Positions 22,169-34,254 of a stretch of 64,000 bases of DNA are shown piece after piece. The stretch's first letter is position 1. Each line of letters opens with the position of its first letter. The stretch covers positions 166,211-230,210 of the forward strand of contig JBAIAA010000109.1 of NCBI GenBank assembly GCA_037893245.1, in the 5' to 3' direction. The notes under the pieces were generated by a model. The model was not told the DNA's origin, made no database searches, and worked only from the letters and a program-made list of their open reading frames with translations. The position numbers and the translations under genes were made by a program. Source of the stretch: Crossaster papposus. Lineage: Eukaryota > Echinodermata > Asteroidea > Velatida > Solasteridae.

Positions 22169-23300
22169 CATAAATTTATGGATGAATAGTGAATAGTGGC
22201 CACGCCCATATTGGCTAAATTCACACAAAAATTGAAGACGGTAGCACGAAAACTGCTGGTCGGATTTAGCTAAAACTTGATGTTTTAGCTTTTTCACTCA
22301 AAATAACCCTACATGTATAAACCAAATATGAACTGATTTGAAGGGGGTAGGGTTTAACCCATCGAGTGATTTGACACGGAATGACCCTATGGCTGTTGAG
22401 CATTTATCCAACAGATACCAACAGCGATCAAAACACACAAGGCTTCCACATTAATCATCCACTGTGTACACACATGTATGGTGTAAAATACGGTACCCTC
22501 TGCAGACGTGAACACAATGGGGACAATGAGAGTGAAAAGGTCTCCAAAGGGTCATTTCTATAGATGAATAGGTCTCCATTAGAAATTTCACGAATTAGAT
22601 TTTTGGATTGTACTTAAATTACTCAAAAACTAGAGTTAGGATGTGGGTTAAGGTTAGTGTTTGTGTTAGGGTATAATAAAAGGTATATTGGGACAAAATT
22701 GGGAAAATAATTGTGGTTAAAATAAGAACATTTTGAAAAACGTGCTCGACTTTCTAACCATTTTGAACACGAGAACAAAGCCATGTCTCTAAAGTGATAC
22801 AAAAATGAGAATCAGTGTACATACATGTACAGTATGTACCGGTACATGTACATGTACCTGTGGTAACCCTCAATTTTGTTCCAGTTCACTAAACCTTTAG
22901 CACAGAATAGAAAAACTTAATTGTTTAGTTGAGAAAAATTATTCCGCTTGAAATTCCAATGCACAGGTGGCATGCATGTAATGGGTACATGTACCGGTAA
23001 TAGTACACAGAATGGTACGGACAGTACACTTCGTAACCCTTTTTCATAAAAGTTCACTTGTTTCGGATGAAAGAATTTCCCAAAAATAACACCGTACCTT
23101 AATTCCTTCCGGGACAATAAATGCATGGGCCGACACAATTTATTTTTCGTCTTCAAAAAATATATATTGTGTGAACAAATGTATTAAAAACAAATACATG
23201 TATGATCAGAGTCAATCTTGCAAAATCCAACATCTGGTACATTTACAACATGAGTAAAGGACTTATATCTAAAGACAAAACCTTACAGTACCAGTACATG
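22169..23300. other. Non-coding spacer
   Basis: No exon-like frame or structured repeat apart from ACATGTAC runs at 22,822-22,860 and scattered TTAGGG-like words near 22,630-22,680 that do not form an array. Confidence 0.4.
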
Positions 23301-23710
23301 TGACCTGGCACCACGAAAGTCGCACACGGCCGAAATGTTCATTTTTCAAGTGGGAGGTCGGTTTCGAGTTGTTAACGTTTTTACATACATGTATATACAC
23401 ACAAAAATCTTCATTATATTCCAAAAGTTTATAGCTCAATTAAAACTCTAAAGTGTGTTTTTTTGTGGCTGAATTGCACTGATTGATAGTACAGTTGGCA
23501 CGGTTCACAGACTTTGAACTCCGTTCTCTCAAAACAAGGGAGCATGACTTCAGCAATTTCAAAAGAGTATGGCGGCGGCTAGGAATAAGCTACCGGTACA
23601 GCAACACACAATACATCATTTAAAAGCTCAGGACTTCTTTTTTTCTAGAAATGTAATAATGTCAACTTTGTTATTTTGCGACTTTTCACCCATTTTGTAG
23701 TGCCAGGTCA
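23301..23710. mobile_element. 410-bp TIR element, TGACCTGGCAC member
   Basis: Left end TGACCTGGCACCACGAAAGT and reversed right end TGACCTGGCACTACAAAATG, both leading to GTCGCA inward. Third member of the family at 17,811 and 19,520. No coding frame. Confidence 0.85.
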
Positions 23711-24119
23711 TATACATGTACATGTGTAACTGATCCCATCATTCACAAGCTACTGTTTGGTTCTGCTGTGCCCAGTGTTTTGCAATCAGCGATGCCCCAT
23801 TACAAATATTTAGGACATGTTTGTTTTGTGAAGTACAAACATGATATCATATCACCACCTACATGTACATGTACATGTACTATAAAGCAAAGTTCAAAAT
23901 ATTTACTTTACTGCAGGGCATTCCATCAATGATAAAGTTCAATTCACTAAGTTACATGTATATTCACCAAGGACACACCATTTTAAAGATAGGATACACC
24001 ATTGGTACATGTAATTGCTTGAATTATCATGAATGGATGAATTGGGGAGGTTGTACTTTATAGTAAAAAAGAAAAGCAGCAGGGAGTTTATGTACCGGTA
24101 GGTTTCCCCTAAATTTTGG

Positions 24120-24420
24120 TTTCCCAGGACTTGCCTGCTAAATCCAACAGAGTCCAACTGTGATATGACTTAGATTGCTGCTCAATCCAACACAATCCAA
24201 CTCACTAAATTGTTGGGTACCTGAACATGTCAAATGACTTGCCTACTAAATCTAACAAGATCCAACTGTGTTTTATTTGTTTCTGTTTGCTGCTAGATCC
24301 AACAGAATCCAACTTGACGTCAAGTAACAAGTAAACCTACGGTATCATAACTCGATTCTGAATATGTTCCGGAATATATCAAATGACTTGCTGCTAAATC
24401 CAAGAAATTTAGCAGGGTTA
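24120..24420. repeat. Imperfect GCTAAATCCAACAGAATCCAA repeats
   Basis: Five or so loosely spaced copies of CTGCTAAATCCAACA with AATCCAACT partners. Spacing is irregular (50-90 bp). Probably internal repeats of an old transposon within the SH3 gene's introns. Confidence 0.5.
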
Positions 24421-24508
24421 GGGTAAAAATTTAACAAAAAAGAGGGGAAAAAAAAAAAAAAAAAAAAAAAATAATCAGAAAAATACAATTGAAATCCAAA
24501 TATCTTAC

Positions 24509-24562
24509 CGTATCTCTCCTTCCCTCTGGTATGATTCTTCCTATCACCTTTTCTGTCGACGG
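24509..24562 (-). CDS. SH3-domain gene, exon 2 (54-nt microexon)
   Basis: Read on the minus strand, TTTTATTCAG precedes and GTAAGATA follows an 18-codon phase-0 exon encoding PSTEKVIGRIIPEGRRDT. It joins in frame to the SH3 exon at 25,893-26,060, which also ends in phase 0. The basic, low-complexity linker is typical of sequence after an N-terminal SH3 domain. Later exons should lie at lower coordinates but were not recognised here. Confidence 0.62.
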
Positions 24563-24614
24563 CTGAATAAAAAAAATTAACAAGAATAAGACTTTTACAG
24601 TATTGACATGATTA

Positions 24615-24780
24615 AGCGTCTCAAAAATTGAGAGTCTCAAAAATTGAGAGTCTCAAAAATTGAGTCTTAAAAATTGAGAGTCTTAAAAATTGAGTCTTAT
24701 AAATTGAGAGTCTCAACAATAAATTGAGAGTCTCAACAATAAATTGAGAGTCTCAACAATAAATTGAGAGTCCCAAAAAT
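24615..24780. repeat. TTGAGAGTCTCAA palindromic minisatellite
   Basis: About nine units of AAAATTGAGAGTCTC or ATAAATTGAGAGTCTCAACA. Each unit contains the palindrome TTGAGAGTCTCAA, so long runs could fold into alternating short hairpins. It lies in intron 1 of the SH3 gene. Confidence 0.85.
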
Positions 24781-24782
24781 AT

Positions 24783-25437
24783 AGAGAGATAGAGTTTTTT
24801 TTACAGGTTAACCGCCGTTAAACAATATAAACCATGCACAAAAAGCAGGCAATAACTCCCATACTGCCGCACGGTCTACCCCCAGAAATGTATGAGTACT
24901 TTATCAACTCACCCAGCTGCTGCCCGCCAATAAACAGTCGAATCTTGGCCAATTTCTGTAAAAAAGGTGAAAACTATCCCCGTTCCGCAATCGCGACTGT
25001 TACAAAATGACGGATAATTCGTGTGTAATTTCAAGCAAGCCGCAGCCGCATTGTTCATTTTCCAAACACAGGCTTCATCTTGCGGAGGCATTATTCACAC
25101 AGTTTAGCAATGCGCCAGAGCCCAACAGAACCTAAGCCAGGGTTTGAGAAACAGCCCTGTCATCGTTCAGAGAAGCCATGTGATTGGTCCGCACTGACCC
25201 CGGCCTAGGTCACGGTACCAACAGTTCATTGAAACAAATCGCGATTGCGGAACAGGGATAGTTTCACCTTTTGTACAGAAATTGGCCGAGGTTCGATCGT
25301 TTTTCGGTGGGCAGCGGCTGGGTGAGTTGATAAATTTCTGGGGGTAGACCGTGTGGCAGTATGGGAGTTATTGCCTGCTTTTTGTGCATGGTTTCTATTG
25401 TTTAACGGCGGTTAACCTGTAAAAACCCTCTCTATCT
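24783..25437. mobile_element. Foldback MITE in the SH3 gene intron
   Basis: Two arms of about 250-290 bp are inverted copies: AGGCAATAACTCCCATACTG on the left and its complement near 25,355, GTTAACCGCCGTTAAACAAT and its complement near 25,410. The unique centre is about 130 bp. The open frame at 24,909-25,091 is inside an arm and is not a gene. Confidence 0.85.
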
Positions 25438-25892
25438 ACGGGCGTCGGGAGCCCTATAGTTCTAGGGGGGTACGCCTCGAGTACCAGTCTTGGTACATGT
25501 ACAGTGTAGATCACTTGCGCTATAACTACTGTATGGGTGCATTTTAGATCCCAGGGATTGGAACGCTTGGTAAATATAATTAATGTTGGCTGCCACATGC
25601 AATCAGCTTTCAGAAAAAAATGGCAATGTGCATCAATCGCTGATTTGTTTTTCGAAGACGCTGCTGTGTAAGTATAACAAGCTGATACAACAAAATCGAT
25701 ACTTGATTCGCCAATTTTTTAAGACCTGGGAGAACTCAATTTAATACTTGTTAGTAGGGGGGGGGGGGGGGGGGGTAATAATCCATTATTTGCAACTCCC
25801 ACCCACTGTTCAAATATATTCTCTATGAATATGATCTTCAACCAACACCCCCCCCCCCCCCCCCCCCCCCCCGCCCATGAAACCACGCCTAC

Positions 25893-26060
25893 CTTCAAAT
25901 AAACTGCAGGCACATAACCGTACGTATGGTCCTCTATTTTCTTCGCTTTCCACCACTTTTCATTCGTTTTGTCGGTGACGTAAAGTTTCTCGCCTTTTGT
26001 GAAACTCAAAAGATCCGTCTCTTCCTTCGTGTAGTCGTGCATAGCTTCGTAAACTTCCAT
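25893..26060 (-). CDS. SH3-domain protein, first coding exon
   Basis: Start codon at 26,060-26,058 on the minus strand, donor GTAGGC at 25,892. The 56 codons are one complete SH3 domain: MEVYEAMHDYTKEETDLLSF, then KGEKLYV, NEKWWKAKK and YGYVPAVYLK, i.e. the ALYDY-like strand, the acidic RT loop, the WW pair, and the closing YVPA. SH3 domains bind proline-rich ligands in signalling and actin regulation. The YVPAxYL ending resembles the N-terminal SH3 of ARHGAP12/27-type Rho GAPs, but one domain is not enough to name the gene. Exon 2 is at 24,509-24,562. Intron 1 holds a foldback element and long poly-G and poly-C runs (25,757-25,774; 25,846-25,872). Confidence 0.85.
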
Positions 26061-26235
26061 GGCTCCCAAGTGTTTTGTTCCACCACCGTTTAAAAGCAAA
26101 ATGAGCCACGCATTTCCGTACGATGAACTAAATTAAAGTGTTTTTGGTTGTATTTGCGGTATATCGGGCCACGCGCAAATAACACAGACAGTCAGAGGTC
26201 ACTGTGCTGAGTGCGAGTGCACCAACATTTCCAAC
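26061..26235. promoter_or_regulatory. Probable bidirectional promoter
   Basis: Only 175 bp separate the start codon of the minus-strand SH3 gene from the plus-strand first exon at 26,236. No clear TATA box was found. The short head-to-head spacing is the main evidence. Confidence 0.45.
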
Positions 26236-26256
26236 ATGTCTGACATCAAGTTGTGG
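26236..26256 (+). CDS. Candidate first coding exon, MSDIKLW
   Basis: ATG in a reasonable context (CCAACATGTC) opens seven codons followed by a strong donor, GTAAGAAT. Seven residues cannot identify a family, and later exons were not found before the transposons beginning at 26,539. The call depends on the donor and the head-to-head position with the SH3 gene. Confidence 0.4.
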
Positions 26257-26538
26257 GTAAGAATATCGGCGAGTTTACACTTCCAAAGAGTCACCAGGAC
26301 TGAACAAAATATTGGCAGAACGTCATCATGGAGTATCAATGCATCTACGGGGTTTGCATCGGCTGTTCACAGGTCAGTAAAATTGTCAATCAAGTCGGTC
26401 AATTACATTTACAAATCTTTGCAGTTCGCGAAGCTGCGCGCGGCATCTGCATGCAGTGGTTTTCGTGTGAAATTGCAGTTGCAACAAACGCCCTCTGTTG
26501 CCCGATTTTTTGTTTCGGTAACGGATTTATATTAGACA

Positions 26539-27233
26539 GGGCCGGTGTGGAAGGTAATTCTGTCCCCCGGTAATATTGTCCGGGGGGACAGAATTACCTA
26601 GGTAAAAGTGTCCCCCTGGAGACGTTAATTCTGTCCCCCTCCAGTTTATTCTGTCCCCTCTCTAGGTAATTGTGTCCCCCAATATTCCACACATAAGCGG
26701 TTATTTTGATGTTATTTCAATGAAAAGCCCACATGGTATTTATTATTTGGACTTCTCTTCCCTTCATCGATTTATCAAAACAAAAATACAAATACAAATA
26801 ACTTTATTAATTAAATCAACCGATCTACGTTTCTGCGCGAAAGGGAAAATGGCAGTAATCAGTATTTTTAGACTTCTTGCACGCGTACAGATTCTAGATA
26901 CCCAGCACGAAATAAGAAAGCACATGTGACCACCTGTAATTTGTAGAACTCTACACATCCTACAGTCTGCCACAAACAATGCACCATGGAGGGGTGAACC
27001 TGTACTACACTGGTTGTTGCGTCTAGTGAGTGCTAGACTTGTGACGTTGCACGGGACAAATTTACCAGGGGGACACGTTTAACGTTGGACGGGGAGACAG
27101 AATTACCTGGAGGGGGACATAAATACCTAGGTAAATGTGTCCCCCCGGACAGATTTACCGGGTCACGGCCTGGTAAGTCTGTCCGGGGGGACACATTTAC
27201 CAGGGGGGACAGAATTACCTTTCACACCGGCCC
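26539..27233. mobile_element. TIR element GGGCCGGTGTGGAAGGTAA
   Basis: A 695 bp element whose ends read GGGCCGGTGTGGAAGGTAAT and, reversed at the right, GGGCCGGTGTGAAAGGTAAT. Subterminal repeats of GGTAATTCTGTCCCCC, forward and inverted, fill the first and last 150 bp. A possible AGAC duplication is ambiguous by one base. Non-coding. Confidence 0.85.
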
Positions 27234-27291
27234 AGACCTAGCCTTTTGACAAGGCCTCGTGACTCTGGCTAAGCGGCTGAGATGAGTCTAG

Positions 27292-30200
27292 GGCCCTTTT
27301 CCAAACCTCCAGGCTTCGGCTTTGGCTTCGGCTCCGGCTTCAATTTATGAGGCTTCGTCTTCATGAGGCTCCGCGACAAGCCTAAAAGTTTTGGAACACC
27401 GAGGCTTCGGGAGGCTTCGGCTGGCTTCGACTAGCGACTCTATGCCATTCGTGATGCTTCGTTACATTCCGTTGAGTTACCGGCCTGTGGATGGAAACAT
27501 CGCTAATGAACGGCTGAAGCAATATTATTTTGCGCCTGCTTTCACTACGGGGACAATAGACGTATCAAGGAATAAATGTAAACTTGTATGTACATGTATA
27601 TGCCATTTATTCTGTCTTTTCCCCTTTTCGTAACCGCGTCTGTAGACCTCTGGAAAAGGTTTTGTTTGGGGCACAATTTAAATATTTCCATTAAAAAAAT
27701 GCCTCATTCAAAATACTTTGTTTGCATCGCTATTGCTAAAAACGGAATCTGCTTTTACTTCGGGAAGAGACCTTGTAATTCTTTTTTTTACGATTTGATC
27801 TGCAGATTCGATCTAAAAGTAATATGCACTCCTTTAATATGCTGTGTCCGTCTTTCAAGGAAATAAATATGTACTTTTCGGCAAAGAATTGTCAACCATG
27901 TATTATTACTGATGGTTTATTTGGCAAACAACATGGAAAAATAAACATTTAGATTAAGACAGGGCAACATAATTACAAATCATTCAATATAAAACTAAAC
28001 AAAAGATTAAATTGAGAATATAATTAAAAAATAAGTGCTCACATAGATAATTTAAAAGACAAAACTGAAAAAGAAAATCCCAATGTTAAATTTAAAAATT
28101 AACAACAAAATATTTAAATTTTGAAATTGTAATGTATCCTTTGCTGTGACTTTTGGGAATATATATTATTGAAACCCCCTACCACCAGTACCATTCTAAA
28201 ACAATAATAGCTCCTTTGAAGTAAGTTTTCACAAATTTAAAGACATGCCAGGATTAGGTTTGTTTTAAAAATAGATTGAGGCCTCAAATAGAGGCTGCTC
28301 AAAACCAACCTTTTTGAAATCGCTTTTGATTGATATGTTAATTGTACAAATTGTACTCCTTTCTTAAAAACATGTTGTTTTCCTTGATGTAATAGTAGTT
28401 TGTGATGTACATGGATTTTTGCCTTTTAATATTTTAATGAATCTGGTTTTATCATTTTACAGTGCATTTAAACTTTATGTACATAACGTTTGCACTTCAT
28501 AAATAACATTATTATTGTCAGGCCTACATTTTATACTTCAAGACTTTCTACTGCTGACAATTGATTATTTGAAATAGAATTTTCCCCAGCATATAAACAA
28601 ATACCAACTGTCATTTGTAGTGCAGGCATAGGCATTATAAATAAGAGAGTTGAGTTAAGTTGACCAGGACCTGTTCCAACAATTCCATGCTGTTCCAGTG
28701 TAAACAACATAAATAGGGAGTGAATTGTTTTTCTTCAAAATTGGGAGATTTAGGTGAGCAAATATGTGAGCACACTCAGTACAGATAGCTTTGATTGTTC
28801 AGAATATACCTGTGCAATTAGTCTCTATATTGTCAAAGATCCTTTATAACAACACGGCTGGCAAGCATAAATTGAGATTCTCCCTCTTTTGGCTGATGGA
28901 CTTGGAGAGGCTTGTATTGGAGAATGAACCTTCCTCCACTGCTAGAAATAAGTAGTGGGAAGAAAATGAGTTGCTCATCTTTCCTAGTGCACACAATCCA
29001 TGGTGGTGTAGAAAGTCCACGATGGAGTTTACCTGTGCTTGAATTCTGAATATCCTCAGAACCTAAGAACCATCAAGAAAATAAACAAAAGCAGAATTAA
29101 GAATGGTGATGGTCTAGGACAAAATAGCAAGTTAGGTATACACACACACACTTAATGCTTCAAGCGGTGGTGTTGGTGCAAACAAATTTGCCTCCCAAAC
29201 AAGACATTGTGTTTTTCCTGAGGAAATGCTCCACAGGGATCACCAAATTGGTTTATGGCTCGTTCAGTTTAAGCAGCAAATATTTGGTTTATTTTGCGTC
29301 ATCTAGTACAGATTCTGCTTATGATAGAAACTAATCAATTTAATCAAAACACAATAAAAGTATACTTCTATTTCAAAAAGAAATTAGTTGTTAATTTCCA
29401 AACTAACCCCTTTTCCTTCCAGCTTCCAGCTCTAAAGCTATGACATGTTGAGATTTTAGAGGTGAAATTTTTGAGCTACATTCTTTCTAAATCTCCAGCA
29501 ATATTTTCTTTTTTGTAGGCCTAGCCTATTAACTCAGATTCTGGTATTGAATATAAAACTATTTTCACTTATTTTTTGTATTAACATGCATGTGACAACG
29601 AGGTGTAACAATGCGCTCAGTTAAACTGGCTATTGTTACGGCATGCCGTGCGATTCTCAGAATGGGTGCCGACTGCTCCATCTAATGATCTAGTAAATTG
29701 AACAGAAATTGCGAATAAATCTATGCCTAACCGGCTAACGTTAGGCTACTACACCCTGTATAACTATAACATGCCCTTATACTGACTTGTGGAAACTCGT
29801 TATGATCAATAGTTTCGGGTCAAAAGAAGCCAGAAGGCCGACTGCCATAACAATAGCCACTGTCCCACTGCCTTTATTTACATGTATATAACCAGGCAGC
29901 TTGAGTACTAGTGCGGGTTTGCATGGAAGTTGGTTGGACTAGTAGTAGTTGGAATTGAAACTTTCGTCGAAAAAACGGTAGCATAACGTTAGGGTTAGAA
30001 ATGTTGTCCTAGGTCCTATAGATAGTATGATTATCTTCATGGTTACACGTAACATTTTCAATTGAGTTAGTAAATTTCTTTTAACAAAATCATTAAACTT
30101 ACAGTGAATTGTCGGTGAAAACTTCCTTGCAAACGAGCAGACACACCGCGAAAACAATGGCGGCCGTCGCAAACTTTTTTGTTTGTGATGATTTTGTGGC

Positions 30201-30387
30201 TTGTATCACGTGACAATACGTCACGAAGCCTCCACGAAGTCACCTCCTCGGCAGGCTTCATAATTTAGCCAAAAACGGAGCCTCTTGATGAAGCCAAAGC
30301 CAAAGCCTCCATTTGGTATGGGCTTCAAAATGGCGGAATGGAGACGAAGCCGAAGACGAAGCCAAAGCCGGGGGTTTGGAAAACAGC
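27292..30387. mobile_element. 3.1 kb TIR element with GGCTTCGGCTTTGG ends
   Basis: CTAG flanks both sides (27,288-27,291 and 30,388-30,391). The ends read GGCCCTTTTCCAAACC and, reversed, GCTGTTTTCCAAACC, followed on both arms by runs of GGCTTCGG/GGCTTTGG over about 150-200 bp. The 2.6 kb centre is AT-rich with no recognisable transposase. A diverged piece of the same family lies at about 47,045-47,275. The flanks (AAGGCCTCGTGAC at 27,250 and its complement near 30,430) are themselves inverted, suggesting it sits inside an older element. Confidence 0.82.
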
Positions 30388-31010
30388 CTAGATACCCGGG
30401 GTGAACGCGCGACCGAGTGACGAATGTCACGAGGCCTTTTGCAATGTAGGTTTCACTGCTCGGCATGAATTATTCATAGATACATATTAGCATGCCAATA
30501 CGCCCAATCAGAACGGCGATCTCCCAGTTGGTTTCGTTCGTGATTCGTTCAATATCAAAGCATGTAAGAAAAGGTAAAAAAACGTAAATAAATGTTGCTT
30601 CTGAGTTGAATATATGAATGATAAATACAAGATATCACATTTAAATCTATTTTACATGCAAAATTGCAATAAATTAGGAAGCAACTAATGATTTGAGCTA
30701 AATATTGTAAGTGACATGATTGGACATTCCCTGTTTGTAAAATGAACTAATCCAACTCAAATATAAGCTGACGTCACGCGGAGATACGTTCGCTGATTGG
30801 ACGCTACCATATAGGTAGCGATTCAAGTTGGAAACAAAGGTTAACATAAGAAATCCAAACCAGATTGATAAAGGCCACTTGTCTGGGCAATTCGCACTGA
30901 CGTCACTCAGGTTTTCGCGATTAGTCTCTTTTTAGTCGCTCGGCGTCTATCAGACATGTGGCCTTGTTTAAAGGCTAGCCCAGACCAGGAAAAACTAAGG
31001 TTCCACTACA
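30388..31010. other. Spacer with a small hairpin MITE
   Basis: Apart from a roughly 97 bp inverted pair at 30,870-30,966 (AAGGCCACTTGTCTGG and its complement CAGACATGTGGCCTT) nothing gene-like is seen. Confidence 0.5.
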
Positions 31011-31014
31011 TACA

Positions 31015-32118
31015 CTAAATACGGCGCTCATTGTAACCAACACAAAAATTGAAAGAAAGAGCGCCGCCTGGTGACGCTCATGAGTAGAGTGGCCATATTT
31101 TTTTGACTGGAAATCAAAGATTAAGACTCCTAGAACAATTTTCTTTTCAAATTTCTGGGGGTTGACCGAATGAATTTTTTTTTATACTCCCCTCCACACA
31201 AACCATCCCTAAACTGGTGGCCCGGCTCTGGGCCCAGGTATCAATGTAGCCCCCCGCCTCTATGCCAAATAGACCCTGGTATTGGTCTTTTCTGTGAACG
31301 AAATCCCCCGAGTTCGAAGCCACGGGTCACCAATTCTTGATTTCCACAATTATTTCTACAATCAGTCCAATGTATAGGCCCCAGAGACCTCTTATTCAAA
31401 ATTACCGGAGGGATCACAAAATATTAATGAGCTCGCGCGCAGTCATTTTCACTGATTTAGTCACATGCACCCTTTAATAGCACTTACTGGGGCCTTTGGT
31501 GAGAAAAATGGGACTCAAAACAATGAAAATTTTCCTAAAATACAGTAACCACTTCAAAAAATTAAATGCGGTGGACTTGCTGTTCTAAAATGGCGCGTAA
31601 AATGGCGCGCTACAGTTTAGTGCGCCGCCATCTTTGATTCATATAGGTTCTACTACACTAAATACGGCGCTCATTGTAACCAACACAAAAATTGAAAGAA
31701 AGAGCGCCGCCTGGTGACGCTCATGAGTAGAGTGGCCATATTTTGTTGACTGGACATCAAAGATTAAGACTCCTAGAACAATTTTCTTTTCAAATTTATG
31801 GGGGTTGACCGAATGAATTTTGTTTTATACTCCCCTCCACACAAACCACCCCTAAACTGGTGGCCCGGCTCTGGGCCCAGGTATCAATGTAGCCCCCCCG
31901 CCTCTATGCCAAATAGACCCTGGTATTGGTCTTTTCTGTGAACGAAATCCCCCGAGTTGGAAGCCATGGGTCACCAATTCTTGATTTCCACAATTATTTC
32001 TACAATCAGTCCAATGTATAGGCCCCAGGGACCTCTTATTCAAAATTACCGGAGGGATCACAAAATATTAATGAGCTCGCGCGCAGTCATTTTCACTGAT
32101 TTAGTCACATGCACCCCT
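31015..32118. repeat. Tandem pair of a 460-bp sequence, 643-bp period
   Basis: The block from CTAAATACGGCGCTCATTG to TTTAGTCACATGCACCC occurs at about 31,015-31,472 and again at 31,658-32,117, about 97% identical, separated by a 185 bp unique link. Such close similarity implies a recent local duplication. Confidence 0.9.
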
Positions 32119-33989
32119 AAGGGTTTTTCCTGTCAAGGTTTTCTCAACGGTTTCATCATCCTGAACCTCAACCATTTGATATTAGCTTGGGGGCCACCCT
32201 GATTTTTGCCCCTAATTCAAAATGGCCGCCAAAATCCAAAATGGCCGCTAAAATTACATAAATTACATATATACTGCTAATTACGTTTAATATCAACGTG
32301 GTTTTTTTTAGTGATTCTCTCATCTTGAATGTACACCCATTGAATTTAGCTCCAGAGCCACCCAGAATTTGGCCTCAAATTCAAGATGGCCGCCAAAATC
32401 TAAAATGGCTGCCAAAATTACATAAAATACATATATACTGCTAATTACGCTTAATATCAACGTTTTGTGTGTGATTCTGTCATCTTGAATGTACACCCAT
32501 TGAATTTAGCTCCAGAGCCACCCAGAATTCGGCCTCAAATCCAAGATGGCCGCCAAAATATAAAATGGCTACTAAAATGACCTTAATCAGATTTAAACGG
32601 TCTCTTATTTATCCCCCATAATTTAGTAAAATACCTGGCTCACCCATGTAGGCACATTATTTAGGAGAGGATAACTCAACTGTTCTAGGCTGATATGACC
32701 CCAAGGAACAACTTGGGATGTGTGCCAAAATCTCTATCCGGGGCGAACAGCCCGGAAATGACCACGCCTTTTTTAAATGACCATGGAACTCCATTAACTG
32801 TCTTAGACACATAATTACGTTCTGTATAACATTAATATATAACAACAAAGATTGTTTATCTAAGCCAAAAATTGTTTATCTAAGCCAAAGTCGGATCGCT
32901 AAGTATGACTTAAGACGCGCATAGACCACAAACACCATGCACTTATTCTCTGTGACTGTGACCAAATTAACAAACTAAGAGGACATGAAGTTGATTTGTG
33001 ATCCAAATATTAATGTACAGTTAACAGAAAATGATACGTTTGTTTCCAGTTGTATCTGTCCACCTGTCTCGCTAGTTTCGTACGGACCAGTTGGCCAGTT
33101 GCTCTCGTTATTTTGACGAACCAATAAATGAGCTTTATATTAACAAACGCGGTGACTGTGAATGTAAAGCAGCCGTGCATAACGCTTTGTATAAAATTCG
33201 ATAAATTTAATTATTTAGGTGGCCTGTCCGTCTTATTTCACTCCTTTCCCTCCTTTCCCTGTTCAAGTTGAGTATTTAACAAACCTTTGTGAAAATGAAC
33301 CGGGGTAGAGCCTGAAGGTTGACTGGTGGCGTGCTTCAAGACCCCTCAAATAATATATTGATTTTAACATTATTTTTGGTACAATGAATTCCTAATAAAA
33401 TCACCCCTGGAAAATTGCTGCTTGCGCTATTATGTGACCGAATCCCTCGAATGAGTCTCAAGGACAGGTTTTTAGGTATTTGCTCTATCACTCAGGTTGA
33501 CACCTTATAATGTACAGTTGTTATTTGGGTGAAAGGGTTGACTGTTTTCCTTAATTTCTCTAGTGTATGACACTGTTAAAAGGTGTATTTAATCAAAAGT
33601 AATTCTGGCGACTGTGGTTGGGCCAAATATGGAAACTAAACAATTGCGCGACGCGGAAGAAAAATATCGCGCCAAAACTTGACCTATCAATTTCGAAAAT
33701 CTAAAATACATGTGGAATCGAAGCACTCATACAAAGAGGAAAATTTATTAAATAATTTTGTGGCGATCATTGGATAAAAACTTATCCCGTCTTTTGGGAC
33801 ACAATATTTCTTTCTCATAATCTTGAAGGACTTATTTTCATTTACAAACGAATCTAAAACGACCGTTGATTGTTGAAAGAGTGCAAGCGCGGATCCACGA
33901 ATTTTTTAGACGGGGGGCACACCAAAAACTGTAAAATGCGAGCGCGAAGCTCGCATGTTACAGTAAACAAACAAACAGTTTTGTCCCCA

Positions 33990-34170
33990 TTTCTTGTATT
34001 ATTTGAAAGTAAAGAATGATTGTAGGCATCCAGCAAAATGATTGCGCTAGATATCCTGTATTTGTTCCGAAAAAATACATTTCATAATTCCGGACGGCGA
34101 TCGCGAAGAAAAAAACCAGAACATTATAAATAAGAGCCACTGCCGACGCCAGTTGAAAAATAAATTACAA
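33990..34170. mobile_element. Fragment of AAAGGTAGGATACACC-family MITE
   Basis: Carries the family core GTAGGCATCCAGCAAAATGA, CTAGATATCCTGTA and GGACGGCGATCGCGAAG. Both ends are missing. Confidence 0.7.
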
Positions 34171-34178
34171 CCACAATG

Positions 34179-34254
34179 GATCCAAGCAACTCGCCTTCTT
34201 GTTTTGAGTCCCCGAGATTGTGATCTCAAAACCAGAAGGCGAGTTGCTTGGATC
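34179..34254. repeat. 30-bp near-perfect hairpin
   Basis: The arm 34,179-34,208 (beginning GATCCAAGCAACTCGCC) pairs with 34,225-34,254 at 29 of 30 positions around a 16-nt loop. It is not part of the neighbouring MITE's known core. It could be a transposon tip or a small-RNA precursor. Confidence 0.8.

Noticed and set aside
22630-22680. TTAGGG-like words suggesting an interstitial telomere repeat
   Set aside because: The words are irregular and do not form a tandem array.
26328-26372. Possible exon MEYQCIYGVCIGCSQ ending at a GTCAGT donor
   Set aside because: No acceptor in a frame compatible with the MSDIKLW exon and no downstream partner.
28844-29062. Minus-strand 72-codon open frame behind an acceptor-like TTCTTAG inside the 3.1 kb TIR element
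   Set aside because: No partner exon or recognisable domain, and frames of this length are common by chance in this AT-rich DNA.
30157-30213. ATGGCGGCC start on the plus strand with good context
   Set aside because: Only 18 codons before a stop and no donor in frame; ATGGCGGCC words recur in the transposon arms here.
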